64,000 nt of DNA from Lota lota (Eukaryota > Chordata > Actinopteri > Gadiformes > Lotidae): positions 2,033,501 to 2,097,500 of the forward strand of contig JACYXH010000205.1 of the NCBI GenBank assembly GCA_026745465.1. The letters are read 5' to 3'. A program made the position numbers and the translations under genes. Each line of letters starts with the position of its first letter. The stretch's first letter is position 1. Positions 53,401 through 61,945 of the stretch are shown piece after piece. The notes beneath the pieces are model-generated. The model saw only the letters and a list, made by a program, of their open reading frames with translations. It was not told the DNA's origin and made no database searches.

Positions 53401-53847
53401 ATATTTCACCAATGAGCATGCTCACAACTAATATTCTTAGTTGACATTACTTTAATGTCAACGCAAACATTGTTAGCTACGACAATAAAGAACATGGACT
53501 ATGCTAGGATAAAAGATTGAACAATCTTCAAACTTATTTTGACAACTTTGTAAAGTTATTCGATCACTTGAACTATAAAAACATACATCGTCAGTACAGA
53601 CACGGCTTGATTTGATCAATGTTAACTTCAAGATAGTTGGTGCAGTGACTTCTGAGGCTAGCCCATCGACCCACGTGTGATCAGGGAGGTAGAAGGAGCA
53701 CGGCTTACCACTCGGCCGGCTGAAAAAGCGACTTTTAGCGGCCTGTCGAAAACGATTTGTTTCGGGATTCGAATCGCTGCTGTGTCCTTTCTTCCATCGT
53801 TTCAGTTTGTTTGCTACCCCCGACTTGAGTTTTCCCGATTTTACCAT
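44225..53847 (-). CDS. rrp12: RRP12-like ribosomal RNA processing / ribosome export factor
   Basis: Thirty-three coding exons in phase, 1291 aa (human 1297). Exons: 53847-53709, 53257-53031, 52823-52740, 52570-52494, 52372-52267, 52139-52023, 51898-51760, 51640-51513, 51198-51100, 51008-50917, 50816-50705, 50385-50285, 50172-50058, 49956-49814, 49675-49554, 49466-49402, 49314-49152, 48696-48477, 48344-48251, 48038-47880, 47780-47700, 47604-47499, 47365-47258, 47115-46958, 46847-46756, 46421-46266, 45858-45680, 45588-45475, 45208-45159, 45044-44969, 44701-44634, 44505-44423, 44327-44225. RRP12 is a HEAT-repeat nucleolar protein needed for 40S/60S maturation and Ran-dependent export. Diagnostic blocks are [11 protein letters not shown] near the N-terminus, [35 protein letters not shown] and DPYAYIPL. 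The acidic and basic C-terminus is typical. The exon 6 donor (GTCTGA) is weak. Confidence 0.96.
45263..45438 (+). mobile_element. tRNA-derived SINE (copy 4), in an rrp12 intron
   Basis: Head GGATAGTGTAATGGCTAGGG, B-box-like CGGTTCGATCCCC, body with CTACCTCATCTTAAATCA, and the L2-like tail AAGTCGCTTTGGATAAAAAGG. Antisense to rrp12, between exons 28 and 29. Confidence 0.85.
46005..46056. repeat. (TA)n-rich repeat
   Basis: TA arrays broken by a short TTTTTT run, in the rrp12 intron between exons 26 and 27. Confidence 0.9.
48062..48210 (+). mobile_element. tRNA-derived SINE (copy 5), in an rrp12 intron
   Basis: GAGTGTAGTGGGTAGGATG head, TTCGACCCCTAATG B-box region, CGGTCTACCTGTAGGC, then CTAACTGCTCCTTAATGACATG body. 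Antisense to rrp12, between exons 19 and 20. The tail is degraded. Confidence 0.8.
50391..50448. repeat. (CA)n microsatellite abutting the exon 12 acceptor of rrp12
   Basis: In rrp12 sense this is a GT array ending four bases before the exon: the acceptor reads GTGTGTGAAAAG followed by exon ACTCTC. Confidence 0.95.
51219..51330. mobile_element. SINE/L2-tail fragments in rrp12 intron 8
   Basis: ACATTTAGCAGACGCTTTAA then TCCAAAGAGGCTTACAG is the reverse complement of the L2-like SINE tail. Shortly after comes CCTTGAGCAAGATGCCTCACCCC, a forward body piece of the tRNA-SINE family. Confidence 0.65.
51311..51437. repeat. 19-bp tandem repeat, about six to seven copies
   Basis: Unit CAAACCCCCTATCTGGAGT, nearly identical in each copy. 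It sits directly at the end of the SINE fragment whose CACCCCC it extends. In rrp12 intron 8. Confidence 0.95.
52590..52660 (+). mobile_element. Probable tRNA-SINE head fragment in rrp12 intron 3
   Basis: ACAGTAGTGGTTAGGGTGCTC followed by a CAGCC and GACTGGTTTCACTTCAATCC region resembles the A-box and B-box of the window's SINE family. It is truncated. Confidence 0.5.
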
Positions 53848-54860
53848 TTTGTATGATAAATAGTCACGCTCTCTCTGCTCTATTTTTACTGCGACTTTGT
53901 CGCTCGATGATTACGTCACTATTATTTCACGTGTCTATCTCTTCTGTTTGTCTTTCAATCAACCGATAGAAGGCGCTGTCCACCAATAATTATTTGTTAT
54001 GCGTTTGCTCAGAAGGCACCGGAGATTATCTCTAGCTCTGGTTGTACTGGGTCAACATATTTTTAAATTATTTTTTTTAAACAACCCCCACACATCTACA
54101 GCTCAAAATAATAATACAATATGAAAATAAATGTTATAAATTTACATGTTTTATTCACAATTCAGTTTTGCACAAGTAGCATCTTGGTATAATACACCCC
54201 ATGGTAGGCCTACATACAAAGTTTAGCGTTATATCATTAAATGTAGCAATTGTGAAATAAAATAAAATCAGCAACTTATTTGACAAAGTATACCACATTA
54301 TTCACTTAAAAAATCGAAACATACAATTGTGATCTGATCATGTTCACTCTTAATCCAATTTACATATTTACATGGTCACATGTCCAATTGAGATGGTGTT
54401 TAATTCATTGATTATTTTTAACACTTCTCAATTCAAATTACAGAACGTATAAATAAACCTAAAGAAAACAGGGCAACCATAAAGATGTTGTGTCAATGAT
54501 AACACAAGGACAGAAACACATAACAAAGAACAAATAATAATTTTGAGCCAGCTCAGTGTAGTGGTGAAGCCTTATGTTAAAAATGACGAGCATAAGAATC
54601 TCACAATTCTACCATTTCACCTACAATATTGTTCAGTGCTTTTGAATTGACCTATTTTTAATTTGGAGAAAAGGAAAGATATAAAAAGGAGAATTACAAA
54701 AAGCAAAGAAAAACAACACATTGAATACAAAAATGTACACAAATGTTTGCTGCATTCACTGCTGGATTATTAATGCACCTTTATGATAATCCTCAGCCTT
54801 GCCTCTTTCTTCCAGCCATCTTCTCTGCCATCAGCCCCCGCCTCACACACCCTTCCTCAT
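53848..54860. other. rrp12 promoter and ubtd1 3' UTR
   Basis: The genes are in tandem on the minus strand, so this spacer holds the rrp12 promoter (about 53850-54050) and the ubtd1 3' UTR. A candidate ubtd1 poly-A signal, TTTATT on the plus strand, lies at 54150-54155, giving a 3' UTR of about 0.7 kb. No exon is seen. Confidence 0.6.
53911..53933 (-). promoter_or_regulatory. CRE-like TTACGTCA and CACGTG E-box upstream of rrp12
   Basis: TTACGTCA at 53911-53918 and CACGTG at 53928-53933 lie 64-86 bp upstream of the rrp12 start codon. A second CACGTG is in intron 1 at 53672-53677. Perfect CACGTG sites near the start are typical of Myc-controlled ribosome-biogenesis genes; binding here is inferred. 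Confidence 0.55.
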
Positions 54861-56099
54861 TTAGCCGGTCATGACCGCAGGGGGTTGGTTGACGATCACT
54901 TGGACGACAAAGTCCTTTTGGATCTTGGTGTCCTGTAGCCGGGTCTTGTCGGTGAGCAGCTTCCCAGAGAAGAACCACCGCTGGTGGGCCACGTCGATCT
55001 CCTCCTGCCCCTGCAGCTGCTTCTTCAGCTCACAGATGGAGTCTGCCATGGTGGCCGTCAGACGCAGGTCCTTGCCTGGGGAAGATGTAAGACAATAGGC
55101 AATGACTACTGATTAATAACTAAGACATCAGACTGAAATGTTGTCATTTATCAATACAAAATACTCATAAGTGAGGCTGCAAACAATTAAAGCATATCCA
55201 AGAAAAGTTTTTTTAATAGTACATAATTACATCTCACGGTGTTGATTTTCATCTATGGACATATTTTACTTTTTCTGCAATGCTTGTTTGTTGTGTCAAT
55301 GTCCAAATCAGTGTCTAAATTATTTTTACATTCCAAGACACAGAGATGGTACATCTCAACCAAGTGTATTCTAATGATGGTATTAATGAGGGGAGCCACA
55401 AATCCAGACACAGATAATGATGGAGTTTCCTACCACTGGACAGCCGCACGCGGAGCTGAAACTCCGGTTTGGGCGGAGGGGCCGGGGCAGTGTTCTCTGT
55501 GTGCTGGGACACGTCACTGTCGCAGGTGGTTTCTGTGATGAGGTTGACGGGGAGGGCTAGCGTATACGCTGGGAGCTGGTAGCGGTTGCCCAGTTCATCA
55601 TAGCTCTCTGTTAAGGAACCTGCAGAAGAAGCCCAAGAGAGGGATGACATTGCAGCTCATTGGTTTCAGAGCCTCAACTGTAAAATCACAAGATGTATGT
55701 GAATGGTGTAAGAAAAACATTGTAAAACTATCCTAAATATAAAAAGATTCTCCCAATAATGGCAATCAGCCATTTTTCATATTATTTATATTCATCTGAA
55801 GTTATTATCTTGGACTCAGGAAGATGGCAAGCAGTAAAGAAAGTACTTTTCCCACATGTGCCTGAACATCCAATCAGGATGGAGGATTTACCCATCTGAC
55901 TCTCTCTCTGCCGTGTCTCTACAAGTACCAAATCTATCCCATCGAGTTGGATGGCCTAATGACAGTTGCTATGGCAAGAATAATCTCCACGCAACCATAA
56001 TACACAAGTTTCTGCCAACAGTCAGTTGACATTTGGAAAATCCCGGTTGAGATTTATTTATTAACATTACAACTTAGTGCTCCAGGTTGTGTGTTTGTA

Positions 56100-56133
<34 letters not shown>

Positions 56134-59100
56134 CATTTGCACGTGTCTTTGTGTGCATGTGTTCGTGTGTGCGTGTCTGTGTGCGTGTATGTGTGTGTGT
56201 GTGTGTGTGTGTACCATGAGGCAGGGTAATGCAGGCTCCATCCACGATAGCCTGAGCCAGCCCCAGGTCATTGCACTCCACCGCCAGCGCCGCTGCTCTG
56301 AGGGCGTCCCAGATCTCCTTCCTGCCGTCAAACGCCGGCGCCGTGTCCCAGAACTCATCTCTCTTGCTCCTCAGCTGGCCCTCCGTCATGGGGAAATCAC
56401 TCTTCCACTGAGGACCGTCCTTCCTTAGGGGCTCGTTCCGGCCTGCCAGGAAATGGTTCAGAAAGTTAGGTTCAGAATGTTATGAAAGCCGTCACAATTC
56501 AGGCTAATTCATGGAAGCACCGCATGAGTTAACACGAACCACAGACCATACGAACCACAGTCTGTAATAGTGATAGTTAGTACATAATGATAATATCATG
56601 TTTGCCAGAAGGGTCCAATTCTACAGCGATATGGCCTTACATTTTATCTGGTCTTCATTATTTCCAGTAGTCTTGCTCAGAGATTTGAGAGAACCTAAAT
56701 ATGCCAACATAGGTTAGGTTAGTAAGCCCAGTTATGTGGATTAGTACATATTTGTAGGATCTAAAAGGTAATTCTGTAAATATGTTATTTCACACCTTTC
56801 CATGTAATGGACATGTGTGGAAATGAAAGAAGAAGGAAGAAGAAAGAACTTGAGCCTAGTCACCCCATGTTCAATTTCCTTCTCCAGGTGGAAATATGTA
56901 AAGCAAATCAAGACACAGCAATAATTTGAGATGCTTTGAGAGCAATCTCTCAGCACAGCATACCCAGTAAGGTCACTTTGATTCACAGAAAGACATTATT
57001 TATAGTGCAGCAGCAGTGGATTAAGCCAGTGACCAGCTCTCCTCTGTGTGAGTGGCTGCACAACAATCACATGCCACTGGATTATAGGCCATAATCAGGT
57101 TCCACACAACAGAATTTATCTCCACTCCAGCCCGTGAGACATGGGTTGGGGAGATAAGCTTGAGTCGGGGAGGTGAGGGAAGGGGGAGTGCAAAGCACTC
57201 CGGGATGTCATGCATCTGTGTGCTACGGCTTAATCATCAGATGGAAAACTACAACCAGACAAATTTCCCAGAATGTGTAATATCTTTGTTTTGCATGGTA
57301 GACTACCATGCTACCCTGAAGCACATTTGTGGTAAAGTTAGTTAAAAGTTAAAGGTAAAGACAATACATTTTCTTAGATTAAATGACTACTCCATGTCAA
57401 GTTTAAAAATGTTGTGTTGGCTCCAGGAATTGCATTTATATGATAGCCACTAGCCATTCCGGATGACTAACATCTCAGGAATATGGAATCCTCCCACGGC
57501 TGTGGGAGGATTCAATGTCTCTCTGAGAGTCAGAGAGACACACAAAGTCATTGTGGTTCAAGAACACACAGGTAGCTTTCCTAGAATTGGGGAAATGAGC
57601 GGATATTCCAAAATAAACTGGTTATCTCTCACTGTTAGAAAAATAATCATTCCTTTCGGCTCGAGAAATATTGATTTGAGGACTAAATATAGTCATTCAG
57701 ATGTCATGCCTTCTCAAGTTGAGACGTCACCATAGTGATCATCATGACAACCGTGATTGGTGTCCTGGATACATCGAAGCCAACCACAGGATCAGGATAT
57801 TAAGTCCCTGGTATTAATAGGCCTACCTCCCGGAAATGGTGCCACCTTCAATATCTGCCACTAAATTTGCAGAATTTTGTTAACATTACTTTTAGTCTAA
57901 CCCTTTAACCTTTATTTAAACAGGAAGTCTCAATGAGATTAGAAATTATTTTACAAGAGAGCCCTGTGTACATAAAAAAAAAAAAGCAACATCAAAGGAA
58001 CATCATGATTTTTAGACAACATTGTGGCAGTAGACCTATTTAATATGATGTATGAAAGCAAATAGAAACACATGTATTTTATGATGTGTTGCCTTATTCC
58101 TTGACATGAGGAGCAAAGCTAACTAATAATTATCTACGAATCATCTTAATGGTTATCCAAGAATCACTTAACTAACAATTAATAACTAACTGGATGTAAA
58201 AGGTAAAGTTAAGGGGAATCAGGGGGCAAAGGCTGAAAGCATTTTCTTTAAATATGAAAAGAAGGGTTGAGGAAATACAAATAAACTGCATACAGTCAAA
58301 TCTAATATTAAACAATACTAAGACTATCAAATCCAAACAAGCTTTACATTCTATCTTATCCAAATCTAAATTCGGTACCATCAAAAAATTGTTGGGCACA
58401 GACAGATGCACGTCTGTATGCAAAATACTTACTTTTCAGTGATCTTATGACCTTAAAGGGTGTGTCTATAGCATGATGGTATCTGTAGTCCCTGGAGTTT
58501 GTTACTCCCATAGCTGAGGTTTAATTTCAGTTTAAAACAGCTGCAAAAAATACTCTATACTCAAGGCCAGTGAACTACACTACTGTCAACACTGGTCACA
58601 AACAACACCGTCCTGACTGTAGCAAAACACGTTAGCTATACCGCTAATAGGCTGATTAAGAACAAGAGCTCAAGCTAACTTGCTAAATCCTCACGGTGCG
58701 TAACCTCGAGCTGGAGGTTGTCTGCCTCGTCACACTTTCCTGTTTACTTAAGACGAACACACGTGTCCCCTTTTACCCCTTCTCATAACAAAAAAAGGTC
58801 GAAAAAGCCTTCCTAAATAAATACAGCAAAGTGTAGGTCAGTGGGCACAAAAGATGACACAAGTCTAATTTGAGTGTCCCCGGGCAGAAGATGGACCCTT
58901 TACTCAAGATCCTTATCCTGCTCTATTTAAAGGCCTGTGCTAGAAATGCCCAAAGGCTGGATGGAACCCCTATTAATAGACAATAAACCTTTTTCTAGAC
59001 GACTACATTCAGCTGGAAGCTGAGCCCTCCACAACCCCTTCTCAGTTTCAAAGCTTTGAGGACTGCCTTTGTTGGCACGATGGGGCAGAAAGGGAAAGGA

Positions 59101-59969
59101 TGAATTGTATGTGTTGAAGTTGTCTTTGAAATGCAAAATGGTTTTGGAGCAGAACATTTTAATGGAAGCAGGTAGAACATGAAAGCACCTTTGTATGAAA
59201 ATGGACCACTCAATATTCAGTCATTGAAGAAAGAGAATTGATAAATTCTTAAAAGCCTAAATATATTTGTGTATACCAGTATATTCAGAAAGACTCTAAA
59301 CAGGCCACTTTTGCAGTATGCAGGTCATCTCCAACACATACTTTCAATAGCAAAGATATGCCATAGATTCTGTATCAACACAAATCCTTTTAAGCATCGC
59401 ATCACCCAAACCCATCACCATGGTGTCCGTACATGAGGTCACGGGGATAGTGGTTGCTATGCATCGATTGCAGACAGAAAGCTTTAAATAAAGCTTGGGT
59501 CTGGGTTCCTCCTGATTACAGGTACGGCTGCTAATCCAGAAAGCCTGAAACGTTTTACACCTGCAGGCAACCGGAGTCTTGACAGCTACAGAGACACTGA
59601 CATCAACGAAAAATGCATCGTAAAGTTTTGGGGGTAGATCACAAACATACTGTTTATAGCATAAAAATATACCTCACTTTTGCTACTTTACTTTAATCAC
59701 TTTACTTTATTGCTTTTCTGTTAGGTTGAACACAAATGCATTCTGCTTTGCTGTATTTGCAGCACAGTGCAATGATAGTTGAACCTCATCTAATCTAATC
59801 TAATCCAATCAAATGTGTGCTTGGAGCAGTGGGTTGAATATAGAGCTAACGGTGTCCTTCATAGACGAGACTCCAAGGTGTGTCCCTTACCGCCACTCTT
59901 TTTGTTTCTGGTTGTGCTGCCCGTGGTGCCCTGTCCATCCATCTGGTTTCTCCCGACACAACCACCCAT
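54861..59969 (-). CDS. ubtd1: Ubiquitin domain-containing protein 1
   Basis: Exons 59969-59891, 56442-56215, 55619-55434 and 55075-54861 join in phase to 235 aa (human 227). The start MGGCVG is an N-myristoylation-type sequence shared with UBTD1/2. An N-terminal UBTD region follows ([20 protein letters not shown], then [32 protein letters not shown]). A C-terminal ubiquitin-like fold runs from about residue 155, with [16 protein letters not shown] and [15 protein letters not shown]1 binds UBE2D-type E2 enzymes and affects p53/MDM2 and YAP turnover in mammals. The C-terminal half matches UBTD1 better than UBTD2, and rrp12 and zdhhc16 as neighbours support that. It lacks a terminal Gly-Gly for conjugation. 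Confidence 0.95.
56105..56212. repeat. GT-rich microsatellite abutting the exon 2 donor of ubtd1
   Basis: In gene sense a CA array starts inside the donor: exon CATG, then GTACACACAC. The array continues with interruptions for about 110 bp. Confidence 0.9.
57486..57539. repeat. Two back-to-back perfect hairpins
   Basis: GAATCCTCCCAC, loop GGCT, GTGGGAGGATTC (57486-57513) is followed after 3 bases by GTCTCTCTG, loop AGAGT, CAGAGAGAC (57517-57539). Both stems are perfect (12 and 9 bp). Confidence 0.9.
57897..57975 (-). mobile_element. Old interspersed repeat, 3'-end fragment (inverted copy)
   Basis: ACCTTTATTTAAACAGG, TCTCAATGAGATT and TTTTACAAGAGAGCCC are the reverse complement of the segment at 23326-23385. 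Confidence 0.6.
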
Positions 59970-61945
59970 GACGGTGCCTAAAGAGAGAGAAAATCCTGAG
60001 AACCTTGTGCTTATTGTTTATACATGCAAACGCTGACGGAATCATATAATGAGAAGTGAAAACATTATAATAATGGCAAATCAACCCTGTCTATACTGTG
60101 AGTGATAATTGTGACAGCTCAGCACTTTTCGTTCGGGTCGGGCTGCTATGTTTACGTCACGTGTAAATTCATCTGACATGGGATGATCTTCCCATTTTGG
60201 TAACTAGTGATTTTTTTTTTATAGAGTACAGCTCACTGCAATGCTGTTATGTGCATTGCATAGTTGTTAATAAAAAAAAGCATTTTCATTTAATGAAACC
60301 ACATCAAATCGGACAAATAAGTTATAACTTCTGGGAAATACATTCACCTAAACTAAACTACTACAAATACAATATATCTTACCGGAGATCCAGTCTGCTA
60401 TGTTATGCATTCTTGTGCCGTTTGCTTGCCACATCCGAAGTTGCTTCGATGGTTAGGGTCCTGCGCTGAGGACCAGCTTCACGTGGAGAGCTGCAGCCAA
60501 TCCTATGACGCCCAATGGTTGGCTCGTCACTCCTGGGACGCTCCGTTGAATGTAACCACCGTTGACAAAACGTGCAACACACAAAACTGCCACTCATGTA
60601 TCCTTTACCAACTCCTTACATTAAGATTGTAAGAGGTTGTCGTACGCTCATTCGATGATTTCGTATGTAGGTCTGTACAGATCTGAAATTAAATCCCCAC
60701 TACCTCTGGGTACGCATGCGCAAATCTGAACCGACTCACATTGTGCCAAAGTGATGTTGGTGGAAAGTTGCCCTAAAGTCGTGAGTTGGCCTATATTCTA
60801 CATAATGTGGAAATGTCAACGCTTTATAATGCATGGCATGCCATAATGTTACTCGTGTTTCGGTTGCGAAATCTCCTTATTTCTTCATATGATTGGTAAA
60901 TAGCCTTGAATTTTTTTTTTTACGTTTGGTCTTTCCAATAGTCATCATCAATACATAGTGAATATTAGCAAGTTTAAATGTTGACAAATAAATGAGAGAT
61001 AGTCCTAACCTTTTAGGCTCTTCCATCCCTGTAATTTACTTATTTGTTTGAAGATGATGGTCCGCTTGCACGACCCCTGTAGTAATGCCAGTTACTGCCC
61101 TCTGATGGATGATTGAGGGTTGACGGGTTAATATAAAATAAAAGCATATTATACCTATAAGTTATAGACTAAATCTTATTCTTGGATGCTTTTTGGATAT
61201 TTCTTGTTTATCTGCGTATTTTATTTCAGTATAGGTTTTATTTGCAGTAAACTGGAGATTATATTTTGCAGATATACAAATAAATACCAGTTAATCCTTC
61301 ACCCACAGTCTCCCATGACATAACTGAAGAGTAGTACTGGGTTTTGATGCTTCAAGCAGAAAAAAAGAGACCAAATACATAGTCTTTCACCCTGCTTTGT
61401 AGTAACTTAAAATAGACAACATCCACTGCTTGAAAAAATAATTTATGCACATACTTTAGTTAAATACAAAAATTACCAATATGTGTTTTGGTATTTAGGG
61501 AGTATCGGGAGTACAAAAAACAAAATTATAGTATAAAGTTAATGTGTGGATGGGGAAGGGTCCATTTTGGCTCCTCCTTTGGCTTAGATAGTGTCCGCTC
61601 ATATAAAGTTCTCGAGATATTAACAAAAAAATAATAATCACCAATTATGGTTTCTGTCTGTGTTCAGTCTAATGATATGTCAGTCAGTAGGCATGAATCC
61701 ATGATTTCATCAACGCACCGTAATTACTGAGGCCCTCTTTTCAGACAAAAAAAACAAACAAAAAAAAATAGGAAATGTATAAAATAATGTATCCCCACTC
61801 AATCCCCTTCTCAGACGGTTTCAAACAACGTAAGCTACTCAACAGCATGTAGGTAAGGTATCGGCAAACCCCTTGCCCCTTGTTTTCCACAGCACGCTTT
61901 GCTGTTGACCGCCACATCCTGGAGAGATATTGTGTGGAGCAATGG
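59970..61945. other. ubtd1 promoter and zdhhc16 3' UTR
   Basis: The left 0.7 kb should contain the ubtd1 promoter. The right 1.2 kb is probably the zdhhc16 3' UTR on the minus strand, with a possible poly-A signal at about 61220-61225 (TTTATT on the plus strand). No exon and little simple repeat. Confidence 0.55.
60152..60163 (-). promoter_or_regulatory. Overlapping CRE-like and E-box motifs upstream of ubtd1
   Basis: TTACGTCA (60152-60159) overlaps CACGTG (60158-60163), about 185 bp upstream of the ubtd1 start codon. The combination suits CREB/ATF and USF/Myc-type factors; binding is inferred. Confidence 0.5.

Larger units (their letters stand above)
56443..59890 (-). other. ubtd1 intron 1 (3.4 kb)
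   Basis: Mostly unique AT-rich DNA with few simple repeats. It contains two adjacent hairpins (57486-57539), an inverted copy of the interspersed-repeat end also found at 23.3 kb (57897-57975), and a short TAATC tandem near 59790. No exon is recognised. Confidence 0.7.
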
